From contig JAHCBA010000042.1 in NCBI GenBank assembly GCA_019634625.1, positions 1 through 58,149 on the forward strand: a stretch of 58,149 nucleotides of DNA, read 5' to 3'. This DNA comes from Verrucomicrobiia bacterium (GTDB lineage Bacteria > Verrucomicrobiota > Verrucomicrobiia > Limisphaerales > CAIMTB01). A program made the position numbers and the translations under genes. The notes beneath the pieces were generated by a model, which was given only the letters and a program-made list of their open reading frames with translations, did not search any database and was not told the origin of the DNA. Positions 8,124-18,094 of this stretch are shown here, piece by piece (positions within the stretch are counted from its first letter, which is position 1; each line of letters begins with the position of its first letter).

Positions 8124-9412
8124 AGCAGCAAACCCTGGCCCTATTTAAGCGACACCTGGAGGCGGATGACCTTGCCGGTGTCGCCGACCTGCTCTGCCAG
8201 ACCCCGGATTGGCCGGATTCCGTCGCCACGCATGGCGGCGGTCCCCTGGTCGAGGCGCTGTTGTCCGCACGAAGCACCGGGATGCTGGACGTGTTCCTTC
8301 GCCACGGGTTGGACGTGGCCCTGATCAGCCGGTGGTGGGCACCGGGATTCGGGTTGAACCGGGCCCGACCGGAACTGGCCGAACATTTGATCGCCAAGGG
8401 GGCCACGCTCTCGCCCCACGCCGCCGCCGCACTGGGATTGGTCCAGCGGCTGGGCGAACTGCTCGAAGGGCAACCGGAACGGGTCCACGCCAAAGGCGGC
8501 GATGGCGGGCGTCCGCTCCACTTCGCCCGCAACGTGGAAACCGCCCGGTTGCTGGTGGAGCGCGGCTCGGAACTCGATCCGACGGACGACGACCATGATT
8601 CCACCCCGGCCCAGTGGCGCATCGGCGACGCGCCCGAAGTGACGCGCTTCCTGTTGCAGCGCGGTGCCCGGCCCGACGTCTTCATGGCCGCCGGCCTGGG
8701 CGATCTGGAACTGGCGAAGACGCTGGTCGGGGAGAACCCCGTCTGCACGACCTACCGCATCGGCCACAACCAGGGGCCCTTTCCCGGCATCGGATTCCAG
8801 AAGAGAGGCGGGACGATCTACCAGTGGACGCTGGGTTTCAACCAGTCGCCCCAGGAGATCGCGCACCACCGCGGACACCGGGACGTGTTCGACTTTCTGA
8901 TGGAGCGCACGCCGCCACGACAGCAACTGCTTGTGGCCTGCCTGTTGGCGGATGAAGCGTTGGCGCAGGACATCGCCACGCGGCATCCGGGCCTGGTCGG
9001 GGAACTCGACGGGGAAGACCGGACGCTGCTGGCGAAGTTCTGCTGGGAAACCAACCTCAACTTCGAAGCCGTCCGGCTGATGCTGGACCTCGGTTTCCCC
9101 ATCGATGTGCCGGAGACCAACCACGGCCATCTGCCGCTGCACAACGCCGCGTGGTGCGGTGCCGCGGATCTGGTGGAACTGCTGCTCCGGCGTGGACACC
9201 CGGTGGACCGACGCGATCCCGGCTACCACGCCACGGCGCTGGGCTACGCGCTCCACAGCCACCTCGTCGCCAAGCGCCATCCGGAAGGCGACTTTCCGCG
9301 TGTCGTCCGGCTCCTGCTCGAAGCCGGGGTGCCGCTCGACAAACACCAGTATCCCACCGGCGACCCCGACCTCGACGAGGTGATCAAAGCCCATCTGGAG
9401 GCGCGCCGATGA
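8120..9412 (+). CDS. Ankyrin-repeat protein
   Basis: A 430-residue protein with degenerate ankyrin repeats along most of its length, for example [57 protein letters not shown] and [29 protein letters not shown] (here cited in part). No signal peptide or membrane span is visible, so it is probably cytoplasmic and mediates protein binding; the partner is unknown. It starts inside the stop of an ADOP stub and ends in an ATGA overlap with the full ADOP permease at 9409, so the two are likely co-translated. A paralogous arrangement follows at 12099. Confidence 0.78.
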   Translation: MKQQTLALFKRHLEADDLAGVADLLCQTPDWPDSVATHGGGPLVEALLSARSTGMLDVFLRHGLDVALISRWWAPGFGLNRARPELAEHLIAKGATLSPHAAAALGLVQRLGELLEGQPERVHAKGGDGGRPLHFARNVETARLLVERGSELDPTDDDHDSTPAQWRIGDAPEVTRFLLQRGARPDVFMAAGLGDLELAKTLVGENPVCTTYRIGHNQGPFPGIGFQKRGGTIYQWTLGFNQSPQEIAHHRGHRDVFDFLMERTPPRQQLLVACLLADEALAQDIATRHPGLVGELDGEDRTLLAKFCWETNLNFEAVRLMLDLGFPIDVPETNHGHLPLHNAAWCGAADLVELLLRRGHPVDRRDPGYHATALGYALHSHLVAKRHPEGDFPRVVRLLLEAGVPLDKHQYPTGDPDLDEVIKAHLEARR

Positions 9413-12081
9413 ACGACCTCAAGTTCGCCCTCCGCCAGTTGCTGAAGAACCCCGGCTTCAACGCCGTGGCCGTGCTCACGCTCGCGCTCGGCATCGGCGC
9501 CAACACCGCCATCTTCAGCGTGGTCAACGCCGTCCTGCTCAAGCCGCTGCCTTATCCGCAGCCCGGTCAGTTGGTCACCATCCGCAAGGAGCTGCCGCCT
9601 GCGGGGGGCCTGGTGCTCGGTGGCGGAAACCTTGTGGGCGGACACGAGTTTGCTGCGTGGCGCAAGCAAAGCCAGACCCTCTCGCAGATTGCCGCCTACG
9701 GCAGCAGTGACCGCAGCCTGACCGGGAACGGACTGGCCGAACGCATCCGTTGTGGCACCGTCACCGCTTCTCTGTTCCCGATGCTCGGCGTCCAACCGCT
9801 GCTCGGCCGGCTGTTTGTCCTGGAGGACGAGACGCCGAACGGCCCCCGGATCGCCGTGTTGTCGCATGGACTCTGGCAACGACAGTTTGGCGGTGACAGC
9901 GGCGTCCTCAACCGGTCGATCACTCTCGATCGTGAATTGCACACCATCGTGGGTGTGTTGCCGGCGAGCTTTCAGTTCCCCGATCCGAACGAGGTCTGGG
10001 TGCCCATGCAAGCCGTGCGCGGACCGGAAGTCGCCGGCGGTGCCATCGCAATCAGCCTGGTCCACGCCATGGCGAGGTTGAAGCCCGACGTCTCGCTCGC
10101 CCAGGCCCAGGCCGAACTGCAACTCATCGCCAGCCGCGTCACGTTGCCGATGTTTCAGCCGCCTTCGGACAATGCTACCGCGCCGCTCATTCTGCCGCCT
10201 CCTGACGGCGGTCAAATCCCAATCCCGGATGGCCTCGTGCCGCCACCCACCGGCGCTGGACCGGTAACGCTCCCGTTCCCGGGTGAGGGCCGCATGGTGT
10301 TGCGCGGACCGCCGGGCGCAGAACTCGGAACGCCCGCGGATCAAGTGCAGCCCGTTCCCTTAGCCGGCGATCCGTTGCAGGTGGCACCCGCGCCACCGGC
10401 TGAACTGGGCCGCCTCCCGATCGGTGGCGGACGGATTCAATTGATCGGTCTGCACGAGCATCTCGTGGCCAACGTGCGTCGGTCGGTCCTGGTGATGATG
10501 TGGGCGGTGGCTCTTGTCCTCCTGATCGCGTGCGCCAATGTCGCGAATCTGTTGCTCACTCGCGCCATGTCGCGGCGGCGCGAGATCGCCGTCCGTCTCG
10601 CGCTGGGGGCGCCGCGCGCGCGCCTCATACGCCAGTTCCTCACGGAAAGCATGCTGCTCGCGTTCGTCGGCGGTGGGCTTGGGCTTCTCTGTTCATGGTG
10701 GGGAACGCGGCTCCTGGAGTCGCTCGCACTCACCGGCCGATCGCACTTCCAGCCGGTTGGCATCGATCTCACCGCCCTGGGCTTCACGCTGCTCACAGCC
10801 TTGGCCACGGGCATGATCTTCGGCCTGATCCCGGCAGTGCAGGCCGCGGGACTCCCCGTGAACGAAGCGTTGAAGGAGGGCGGACTCACCGCGGGTGAGG
10901 GCCACGACAGGCACCGCCTGCGGGGCTTGCTGGTCACCGCCGAAACGGCCCTGGCTCTGGTGCTGCTTGTCGGGGCCGGCCTACTGATCAACAGCTTCAT
11001 CCGCCTGCGCAGCGTGAATGTCGGCTTTCAACCAGATGGCCTGCTTACCTTCCAATTGAGCCTCGACGCCAGCCTCCAGTCCGAACCCGGGGCGCGTTCG
11101 GCGTTCGTGCGAACCCTGCGCGAGGAACTCGCCGCGTTGCCCGGGGTCGAGTCGATCGCGATGACCGATCACCTGCCCTTGACGCATTTCTCGATGATGA
11201 CCGAGGTGTCCGTCGCTGGTGAACCGCGCGAGCGCTACGCGAACCGCCCGCCGGTGAGCCTGGCGGCCGTCACGGACACCTACTTCGACACGCTGGGCAT
11301 TGTCTTGAAGGAAGGCCGGGCCTTCACCGCCGCCGATCCATCGCAACGCAACGTCGTGGTCAACGAACGCTTCGCTCGCGAGTACTTCCCCGGCGCCTCG
11401 CCAGTCGGCCGGCTCCTCAATGACTTTGCCGGCGTCGCCGGTCCGCACACCATCATCGGGGTGGTGGCCGATGTCCGACAGGACGGTTATGGCGGCCAGG
11501 TCACACCGGAGATTTACACGCCGTCCCTCGATCAACACCCCAACCTCGTCAGCACCGCCATGAGGTGCGCCGGCGATCCGCTGGCGCTGGCGCGCGCGGT
11601 CCGCGAACGCGTCCAGGCGCTCGACCCGACCCTTGTGGTCGCGGATCTCATGACCATGCGCGAACGCCTCGACGCGACGACCACCTCGCGCCGCGCCCAA
11701 CTGCTGCTGCTCGGCGGCTTCTCCGCGCTGGCGCTGCTGCTCGCCGCAATCGGTGTCTACGGCGTGATGTCCTTCATAGTCACGCAACGCACCCGCGAGA
11801 TCGGCGTGCGCCTGACCCTCGGCGCGCCGGCGGCGGACGTCACGGCGATGGTCTTGAGCCAGGGGATGCGCTTCGTGGCGGCGGGCATGATCGTCGGCCT
11901 GGTGGTGGCGTTCCTCACGACCCGGGCAATGACCTCGATGCTGTTTGGCATCGCCGCGACCGATCCGTTGACACTGATGGCAGTTTCGCTGGTGCTGGTC
12001 GGCGTCGGCGCGCTGGCGTGCTGGCTGCCCGCGCGCCGGGCCGCCCGGGTGGACCCGATGGTGGCGCTGCGCGCGGAGTGA
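9409..12081 (+). CDS. ADOP-type ABC transporter permease, full length
   Basis: An 890-residue duplicated permease. It has the signature N-terminus [16 protein letters not shown]1, a first MacB-like periplasmic domain ([19 protein letters not shown]), an FtsX bundle ([22 protein letters not shown]), a second periplasmic domain ([16 protein letters not shown]) and a second FtsX bundle ending [14 protein letters not shown]. About 100 residues (roughly 245-344) before the first FtsX bundle form a Pro/Gly/Leu-rich, low-complexity insertion not usual for the family. The start is fixed by the ATGA overlap with the ankyrin gene. Members lack a fused ATPase and no ATPase gene is near; the exported substrate is unknown. 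Confidence 0.9.
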   Translation: MNDLKFALRQLLKNPGFNAVAVLTLALGIGANTAIFSVVNAVLLKPLPYPQPGQLVTIRKELPPAGGLVLGGGNLVGGHEFAAWRKQSQTLSQIAAYGSSDRSLTGNGLAERIRCGTVTASLFPMLGVQPLLGRLFVLEDETPNGPRIAVLSHGLWQRQFGGDSGVLNRSITLDRELHTIVGVLPASFQFPDPNEVWVPMQAVRGPEVAGGAIAISLVHAMARLKPDVSLAQAQAELQLIASRVTLPMFQPPSDNATAPLILPPPDGGQIPIPDGLVPPPTGAGPVTLPFPGEGRMVLRGPPGAELGTPADQVQPVPLAGDPLQVAPAPPAELGRLPIGGGRIQLIGLHEHLVANVRRSVLVMMWAVALVLLIACANVANLLLTRAMSRRREIAVRLALGAPRARLIRQFLTESMLLAFVGGGLGLLCSWWGTRLLESLALTGRSHFQPVGIDLTALGFTLLTALATGMIFGLIPAVQAAGLPVNEALKEGGLTAGEGHDRHRLRGLLVTAETALALVLLVGAGLLINSFIRLRSVNVGFQPDGLLTFQLSLDASLQSEPGARSAFVRTLREELAALPGVESIAMTDHLPLTHFSMMTEVSVAGEPRERYANRPPVSLAAVTDTYFDTLGIVLKEGRAFTAADPSQRNVVVNERFAREYFPGASPVGRLLNDFAGVAGPHTIIGVVADVRQDGYGGQVTPEIYTPSLDQHPNLVSTAMRCAGDPLALARAVRERVQALDPTLVVADLMTMRERLDATTTSRRAQLLLLGGFSALALLLAAIGVYGVMSFIVTQRTREIGVRLTLGAPAADVTAMVLSQGMRFVAAGMIVGLVVAFLTTRAMTSMLFGIAATDPLTLMAVSLVLVGVGALACWLPARRAARVDPMVALRAE

Positions 12082-12098
12082 AGGAGAAATCCAAAGCC

Positions 12099-13745
12099 AT
12101 GACTCAGCCCGAAGAACTCAAGAGCAACCGGCCCCTGAAATGGTCCGCCGGCACGGGTGCCGATGTCTGGGCGCTGTTCTGTGCATGCATCGCGGGCGAC
12201 ATGGAAGCCGTGAAGCGGCTGCTGGCGAAGGATCCTTCGCTCGTTCGCAGCCACTACAGCTACCGCAAGCCGCTTTACTTCGCGGTGCGGGAGAACCGCA
12301 TCGAGGTGGCCGCCCTGCTTCTGGAGCACGACCCGGATCCCTTTGGCCTGGCGGTGAACGACAGCCTGATCGAAATCACCCGCGACCGTGGCTACCCGGA
12401 GATGGAGCGGCTGCTGGAGGCGAAGTTCGCCGAACGCTTCGGCGCGTCGCCGCGGGGCGAGCCCGTCGCGGCGGCGATCCGTGAGCACGACCTCGCCAGG
12501 ATGCGCGGTCTGCTGGATGCCGGCCCGGATCTGCTCCACGCCGGCGATGCGCGTTCCAACCAGCCCATTCATTGGGCGGTGATGACCCGGCAGTTGGAGT
12601 TCGTGGACGAGCTGTTGAAGCGCGGCGCGGACCTCAACGCGCGGCGGGCTGACGGTGCACGGCCGATTCACCTGACGAACGGCGACTACCATTTCCGTGG
12701 CTGGCGCGACGTGCCGTCGGATTGGCCGACCAGCCCTGGGGACGTTTATCGCCATCTGGTGAGTCGGGGCGCGAATGTGGACCTGGGCATGGCCTGCGCC
12801 ACCGGTGATCTCTCGCGTGTGCGCGAATTGCTGGATCAGGACCCCTCGCTGGTGAACCGGGTTTCGGACTACGCGGGTTTTTATTTAGGTAGCGGTGCAC
12901 CCCTCAAGAATGCCGCCGCGCGCGGGCATCTCGAAGTCGTCCGGTTTCTGCTCGAACGCGGCGCGGACCCCAACCTGCCCGAGGAAGGCATCGCGCCCGA
13001 CGGCCACGCCCTGCACTCCGCCGTGGTCAGCGGGCACCTTGAAATCGTCCGGTTGCTGCTGAAGCACGGCGCGCACCCGAACGTGGAGATCGAAAGCTCT
13101 GCGGACACCCTGAGCGCCGCGCTGGGATCGGCCGGCTATTCCAACCAACCGAACTCGGAGATGGTGGAGCTGCTCTGCTCGTATGGCGCTTCCCGGGCGG
13201 TTCACCTGCTCGCCTACAGCGGCGACATTGTCACCGCTGCGGCGGTCTTCGCGGCCAACCCGGCCCTGGCCAACAATCCCGAGGCGCTCGCCAACGCGGC
13301 CAGCGAAGGCAGGGAAGCCTTTGTGCGGCTGATGCTGCGATATCAGCCCGATCTCCCGCGGCGCGTCGATTTTCCAGGCTGGGCGGTGGGGGCGAAGACC
13401 CGCGAGTTGAACGAACTGCTCTTCCAACACGGCATGAACGCCAGCGCACGAGACTGGCTGGGCATCACGCCGCTCCACCATTTCGCGCGCAACGGAGACC
13501 TGGAAAAGGCCGCGCTGTTCCTGGACCACGGCTCCGACCTGCACGCGCGCGACGAGGACATCTGTTCCACGCCGCTTGGCTGGGCGGCGAAGTTCGGGTG
13601 CCAGCCGATGGTGGAGTTTCTCCTGCAACGCGGCGCCAAACCGAATCTCCCCGACGACCCGCCATGGGCGACGCCGCAGGCCTGGGCGACACGGCGAGGA
13701 CATCCGGTGATCGTCGAGTCGCTGAAACGCCATGGCGCGAAATGA
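12099..13745 (+). CDS. Ankyrin-repeat protein
   Basis: A 548-residue protein of ankyrin repeats. Good matches include PLKNAAARGHLEVVRFLLER, ALHSAVVSGHLEIVRLLLKH and TPLHHFARNGDLEKAALFLD, plus weaker repeats across the N-terminal half. There is no signal peptide or membrane segment. AAGGAG lies about 12 bases upstream of the chosen ATG and 17 bases past the ADOP stop, which supports both this start and operon membership. It is a paralogue of the ankyrin protein at 8120 in the same position relative to an ADOP gene. The role is unknown; a binding scaffold is likely. Confidence 0.82.
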   Translation: MTQPEELKSNRPLKWSAGTGADVWALFCACIAGDMEAVKRLLAKDPSLVRSHYSYRKPLYFAVRENRIEVAALLLEHDPDPFGLAVNDSLIEITRDRGYPEMERLLEAKFAERFGASPRGEPVAAAIREHDLARMRGLLDAGPDLLHAGDARSNQPIHWAVMTRQLEFVDELLKRGADLNARRADGARPIHLTNGDYHFRGWRDVPSDWPTSPGDVYRHLVSRGANVDLGMACATGDLSRVRELLDQDPSLVNRVSDYAGFYLGSGAPLKNAAARGHLEVVRFLLERGADPNLPEEGIAPDGHALHSAVVSGHLEIVRLLLKHGAHPNVEIESSADTLSAALGSAGYSNQPNSEMVELLCSYGASRAVHLLAYSGDIVTAAAVFAANPALANNPEALANAASEGREAFVRLMLRYQPDLPRRVDFPGWAVGAKTRELNELLFQHGMNASARDWLGITPLHHFARNGDLEKAALFLDHGSDLHARDEDICSTPLGWAAKFGCQPMVEFLLQRGAKPNLPDDPPWATPQAWATRRGHPVIVESLKRHGAK

Positions 13746-13766
13746 ATCCATCCCACTGCGAATCCT

Positions 13767-13964
13767 ATGAGCGAGTCCGCCCCGTCCGAACCCTCAGCGA
13801 CTCACTTTCACGCCGCCGTCAACGAACCCAAACCCGCGCATCCCGCCATCCTCGAAGCGCTGCTCCAGGCCGGAGCCCAGGTCCGTGCGGCGGACTTTCC
13901 GACCGGCAACGGCCGGATAGACGAAATTCTCCGGCGCTTTGGAGCCGTTGAAGAACCGACCTGA
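13767..13964 (+). pseudogene. C-terminal remnant of an ankyrin protein
   Basis: A 65-codon frame. The last ~45 residues (ILEALLQAGAQVRAADFPTG, then NGRIDEILRRFGA) match the layout of the C-terminus of the ankyrin protein at 8120 ([24 protein letters not shown]). Upstream repeats are absent. Like the intact ankyrin gene at 8120, it is immediately followed by an ADOP start region, here also decayed. Confidence 0.5.
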
Positions 13965-14005
13965 TGCGCCCTGGCCGCTCATCACTCATCGCCCACAACG
14001 TTTCC

Positions 14006-14262
14006 ATGAACGACCTCAAGTTCGCCTTCCGCCAGTTGCTCAAGAACCCCGGCTTCACCGCCGTGGCCGTGCTCACGCTGGCGCTCGGCATCGGGGCAAG
14101 GGCGTTGGTTCCCAGCCTGCCGCCACCTGGAGTCCAAACCATGAACGCCTTGATTTCGGAAGCAGTCGCGCAGCCGCGCTTGCAGACGGGTCTGCTGGGG
14201 CTTTTCGGCCTGCTCGCGTGCTGGCTGACCGCCCGTCGTGCGGCAAAGGTCGATCCGATCTG
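14006..14262 (+). pseudogene. ADOP permease reduced to its two ends
   Basis: The frame opens with the ADOP signature ([17 protein letters not shown], then [13 protein letters not shown]). After about 33 residues and a short junction it continues with a typical ADOP C-terminus (LFGLLACWLTARRAAKVDPI). Roughly 750 residues between these ends are missing. The frame then runs on into a VOC fragment without a stop. The first ~90 bases are close to identical with the starts at 9409 and 15192, so recombination between neighbouring copies is a likely cause. Confidence 0.72.
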
Positions 14263-14542
14263 CGGGCAGTTGCATCCGCTGCTGCGCGTCGGCGACCTCC
14301 CGACCGCCCTTGCCTTCTACACCAGCAAACCTGGGTTCCGCCGGGGCTTCCACTGGGGCGATCCGCCGGAGATGGCGGGGGTGAATCTGGGCGGCGTTTC
14401 GGTCCATCTCGAGGAGCAAGAACCGTCTTGGCTCATTCTCCTGTTCCTCATCAGGAACGACCTGCATCCCGCGCTTTGTTGGGTGAGACACGCTCCCTGG
14501 CCCGACGCAGACTCTCTTCGACACTCGGATCGATGCCAATGA
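14263..14542 (+). pseudogene. VOC-fold protein fragment fused to ADOP debris
   Basis: In frame with the ADOP remnant. Residues LHPLLRVGDLPTALAFYTSK followed by WGDPPEMAGVNLGGVSVHLEE form the N-terminal half of a VOC/bleomycin-resistance-like domain. The second half is missing and the rest up to the stop is unrelated. It resembles the fragment at 5709-6050, including where homology ends. The last 10 bases overlap the start of the methyltransferase at 14533. Confidence 0.55.
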
Positions 14543-15195
14543 ACGAGGATGGTTCCAATGGATATGAAGGGATCGCGGGCATCTACATCGCCGGACGTGG
14601 CACCCGAGCCCGAGTCGGCGATTCGGTCGGCGCCGCCACCGTCCGGGCGTGGGCCCAAGCCTTTCGCCCGGGAGCGACGGTCCTCGACCTCGGCTCAGGC
14701 CCTGGTGAACCGAGCACGCGCATCCTGCGGGAGGCCGGCCTTGCGACCTACGCCGTCGATGCATCACCGACGATGGTTGCGGCATTCCGCGAGCGCTTCC
14801 CGGGCGTGCCGATCGAACAAGACACGGTCGAAGCATCTGCGTTCTTCGACCGGACCTTCGATGGCGTGCTTGCCTGGGGGCTCCTGTTCCTGCTCCAGCC
14901 GGCCGCTCAAGCACTTGTCATCGAGAAGGTGGCGCACGCGCTCAACCCCGGAGGGCGTTTCCTCTTCACGGCCCCCAAGGAGCCCCTCGAATGGTTGGAT
15001 GGCATGACTGACCGTCGGTCGCAGTCACTCGGGGCGCCAACCTATGAGCGATTGCTGCGCGAAGCCGGTCTGACGTGCGTGACCGAGGCGGAGGACGAGG
15101 GCGGGAACTACTACTACTTCGTCGAGCGGCGGCAACCCAGCCGCGCTGCTGACGACCCAACGGGGCGACGTGAACGGAAGACTCGAACACCATGA
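14533..15195 (+). CDS. Class I SAM-dependent methyltransferase
   Basis: A 220-residue Rossmann-fold methyltransferase. Motif I is VLDLGSGPGEPS (about residues 54-65), followed by an acidic residue in YAVDASPTMVAAF (strand 2), then GVLAWGLLFLL (motif II region) and the LNPGGRFLFTAP element after strand 5. The substrate is unknown; the overall pattern resembles small-molecule or Tam/UbiE-like enzymes. A second Met at 14539 could be the start. It ends in a 4-base ATGA overlap with the ADOP permease at 15192, like the ankyrin genes that precede other ADOP copies. Confidence 0.8.
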   Translation: MPMNEDGSNGYEGIAGIYIAGRGTRARVGDSVGAATVRAWAQAFRPGATVLDLGSGPGEPSTRILREAGLATYAVDASPTMVAAFRERFPGVPIEQDTVEASAFFDRTFDGVLAWGLLFLLQPAAQALVIEKVAHALNPGGRFLFTAPKEPLEWLDGMTDRRSQSLGAPTYERLLREAGLTCVTEAEDEGGNYYYFVERRQPSRAADDPTGRRERKTRTP

Positions 15196-17720
15196 ACGAC
15201 CTCAAATTCGCCGTTCGCCAACTGCTGAAGAACCCGGGCTTCACGGTGGCGGCCGTGCTCGTCCTTGCGCTCGGCATCGGACTGAACACGGCAATGTTCG
15301 GCGCCCTCTACGCGCTCGCCTTCAATCCGCGGCCGTTTCCCGCGCCCGAGCGGGTCGTCCAGCTCTATTCCCAGGACAAAGCGGAGCCGGCCAGGTTCCG
15401 GGCGTTCTCCTACGCTGCCTACCGCGAGGTGCGCGAACGTCGCGATATCTTCACCGGTGTCCTCGCACAGGCGCTTGCGTTCGTCGCCGTCGGCGAGGGC
15501 ACGGAAGCGCGGCGGGGGGTTTCCGCGATCGTCAGCGCCAACTACTTCGAGGCGCTCGGGGTGCCGCTCCTCCGGGGCCGCGCCTTCACCGCCGGGGAAG
15601 AAACACCCGGCGCCGATCTGCCCGTCATGATCGTGAGCCACTTCTACTGGCGCAACGCCGGCTCCCATCCCGACCTCATCGGCTCCACCCTGCGCATCAA
15701 CGGCCGCGTCTTCACCGTCGTCGGCATCGCGCCGGAGGGATTCACCGGCACCAATGCCACCATGGGTCCCGAGTTCTACTTTCCGCTCGGGGTCTTCGAT
15801 GTGCTCGGGGAAGGCCGTCGCCCGCTTCAAGCTGCGGACAGCTTCGTCCTCAACCTCGTGGCCCGGCTGCAAGCCGGCATCACGATCGACAGCGCCCAGT
15901 CAGGCCTGGCCGGCACCGCCGCGGGTTTGGAAGAGCTTTATCCGGTCGAACAGAAGGACCAGGCGTTCATCCTCGGCCCGCTGCCGCGCTTCGTCGTCGG
16001 CTCGGAGCCAAAGCAGAATGGCATCATGCCGGCCCTGCTGGGCACCGTGCTCATGGGCCTGACCGGCTCGGTGCTGCTCATCGTCTCGCTCAACCTTGCC
16101 GGGCTCCTGCTCGTCCGCGCCCACGCGCGATGCAAGGAGTTCGCCATCCGTCTCGCGGTCGGCGCCACCCGCGGTCGCCTGATTCGCCAGCTCCTCACCG
16201 AAGGTCTCCTGCTCGCGCTCGTCGGTGGCGCGCTTGGCGGTCTCTGTGCGGTCCTGGGCACCAGGCTCCTCATCGCCACGGTCTCCGATCGGCTGTCGTT
16301 CGCGCTTCTCTTCACGGCTCCGACCCCGGTGGTGCCCGTCGTCTCCACGCTGGTCTTCTGCACCATGGCCACGCTGTTCTTTGCCCTTGGCCCTGCGCTC
16401 ACCCTCCTGCGCCGCGATCTCATCCCCGACCTTCAGCAAACCGTTGTGGAAGAGACCGGCCGTCCGCGGCGGTGGCTGCCGCGCCACCCGCTCGTCGTCG
16501 CGCAGATCGCGCTGTCCCTCACCCTCATCATCGGCGCGGGCCTCTGCGCGCGCTGGGTGGGCCGCCAACTGGGCACCGAAACCGGCATGGACGCGGAACA
16601 CACACTCGTCGTCGAGTTCGATGCCAGCCTGGGAGGACGTGGTCAGGCCCGGAACCTCGAGATTTTTCGCACCGTCGGCGAGCGCCTCGCCCATGTGCCC
16701 GGGGTGAGCGCCGCCAGCATCGCCACTGCGACACTTTATGGCTTCAACTGGAACGAAGGCTTCGTGCGGCGAGCCGGAACGCGTCCGGCTCCCGACGTCC
16801 GTCCGTCCACGGCTGCGGAAGGCCTCGCTTTCCTCGCTCCGTTCAACGCCGTCGGCGCGGATTATTTTGCCGCGGCTGGCCAGCCGCTGCTGCGCGGCCG
16901 CACGTTCACCCGCCTCGAAACCGATCAGCCCGGCGCACCCCCGGTCGCCATCGTTGACGAAGCGCTCGCCGCCCGGCTCTGGCCCGGGGAGGACGCCCTG
17001 GGCCGGAGCCTCGAATGGGCAGGCGGCGAGGCGCCAACGTCCGCGAGTTCGTCCGGCGATGGGACTTTCGAGATCGTCGGCATCGCGCGCAGCCTGCGTC
17101 CCGACCCAGCCGAAGCGAGATATCCCGGCGCGATCTACCTTCCCATCGCGCAGGGCTTCAAGGAGAGGGTCCACTTCCTCATCCGATCCGTGAACGCCGG
17201 CGAGGCCGCACTGGCCGCGTTGCGCGAACCGGTGCGCCGCGAGCTTCAGGCGGCGGCCCCCGACGTGCCCCTTTTCACGGTGCGCGCCTTCCGCGAACAC
17301 AAGGACGCTGCGCCCGTTCCCTGGCTGTTCCGGCGCATCGCGACGGTCCTGGCGGCATTTGGCGCGGTGGCCGTGCTCATCGCGATCATCGGGCTTTATG
17401 GTGCCAAGGCCTACAGCGTTTCCCGGCGCACCCGTGAGATCGGCATCCGCCTCGCGCTCGGCGCCGAGCCAGCCCGCCTGCGCAACCTGATTCTTCGCGA
17501 AGGTGTTGTGTTGAGCCTGGTCGGGATCGCACTCGGCCTGCTGCTCAGCGCGGCGATCATTCGTTTGCTCGGCAGCTTGATCGCCGATTTCGAGGGCTTC
17601 GATCCGGTCGTTTTCGGAGTCGCCGCCCTGGCGTTCTTCACCACCGCGCTCGCCGCCTCCTGGCTCCCGGCCCGCCGCGCCATGACAGTCCAGCCGATGG
17701 TGGCGCTGCGGAGTGAATGA
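15192..17720 (+). CDS. ADOP-type ABC transporter permease, full length
   Basis: An 842-residue duplicated MacB/FtsX-type permease. Signature start [16 protein letters not shown]1 (VLVLALGIGLNTAMFGAL), first periplasmic domain (FYWRNAGSHPDLIGSTL), FtsX bundle (LNLAGLLLVRAHARCKEFAIRL in part), second periplasmic domain (YFAAAGQPLLRGRTFTRLE) and final bundle ending PARRAMTVQPMVALRSE. The start is fixed by overlap with the methyltransferase stop. Its two halves are less like the 9409 protein than their first 100 bases of DNA are, so these are diverged paralogues with a conserved 5' end. No ATPase gene is nearby. Confidence 0.9.
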   Translation: MNDLKFAVRQLLKNPGFTVAAVLVLALGIGLNTAMFGALYALAFNPRPFPAPERVVQLYSQDKAEPARFRAFSYAAYREVRERRDIFTGVLAQALAFVAVGEGTEARRGVSAIVSANYFEALGVPLLRGRAFTAGEETPGADLPVMIVSHFYWRNAGSHPDLIGSTLRINGRVFTVVGIAPEGFTGTNATMGPEFYFPLGVFDVLGEGRRPLQAADSFVLNLVARLQAGITIDSAQSGLAGTAAGLEELYPVEQKDQAFILGPLPRFVVGSEPKQNGIMPALLGTVLMGLTGSVLLIVSLNLAGLLLVRAHARCKEFAIRLAVGATRGRLIRQLLTEGLLLALVGGALGGLCAVLGTRLLIATVSDRLSFALLFTAPTPVVPVVSTLVFCTMATLFFALGPALTLLRRDLIPDLQQTVVEETGRPRRWLPRHPLVVAQIALSLTLIIGAGLCARWVGRQLGTETGMDAEHTLVVEFDASLGGRGQARNLEIFRTVGERLAHVPGVSAASIATATLYGFNWNEGFVRRAGTRPAPDVRPSTAAEGLAFLAPFNAVGADYFAAAGQPLLRGRTFTRLETDQPGAPPVAIVDEALAARLWPGEDALGRSLEWAGGEAPTSASSSGDGTFEIVGIARSLRPDPAEARYPGAIYLPIAQGFKERVHFLIRSVNAGEAALAALREPVRRELQAAAPDVPLFTVRAFREHKDAAPVPWLFRRIATVLAAFGAVAVLIAIIGLYGAKAYSVSRRTREIGIRLALGAEPARLRNLILREGVVLSLVGIALGLLLSAAIIRLLGSLIADFEGFDPVVFGVAALAFFTTALAASWLPARRAMTVQPMVALRSE

Positions 17721-17721
17721 G

Positions 17722-18054
17722 ATGAGCCTCGAACATTCTGCGGCAAACTTTGAACGCCGGTTGTCGGGCGGGGCCGCTTCCTCGATCCCGGTGGATGACC
17801 GGGCCCTGACCTTCACGGCGAACTCGGCCGTGCTGACCGGATGGGTGTTCGGACTCGCACCGGCCTGGCAGGGCTCCCGAAACGAGGTGAATCGAACGCT
17901 GAAGGGCGATGATCGTGCGGCCTCGGCGGGCACGGCGACCGGCGGGTTGCGCGGCGCACGCGTCATGGTGAACGCGAACAACACTCTGGCATTGCCATCC
18001 GTGAGCCTTCAATCTCGTGGAACGGGCCGGGTTGGAGACGGGCTGAAGTTGTAA
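17722..18054 (+). pseudogene. Internal fragment of an ADOP permease
   Basis: From about 17791 the frame reads DDRALTFTANSAVLTGWVFGL, APAWQGSRNEVNRTLKGDDR and GGLRGARVMVNANNTLALP. This is the stretch between the two halves of an ADOP protein (normally FGLAPAWQASR...LNxxLKE...LRGxLVVxExALAxVLL). The permease parts before and after are gone. It directly follows the intact copy at 15192, so it is most likely leftover from a tandem duplicate. Confidence 0.6.
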
Positions 18055-18094
18055 GCCTGTTCCCTGGGTTTGATCCGGCTCTTCAAAGTATTCC

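Noticed and set aside
15900-17984. 694-codon minus-strand frame opposite the ADOP permease at 15192
   Set aside because: Arg/Gln/Glu-rich antisense frame; the plus-strand frame is a full ADOP permease with all domains.
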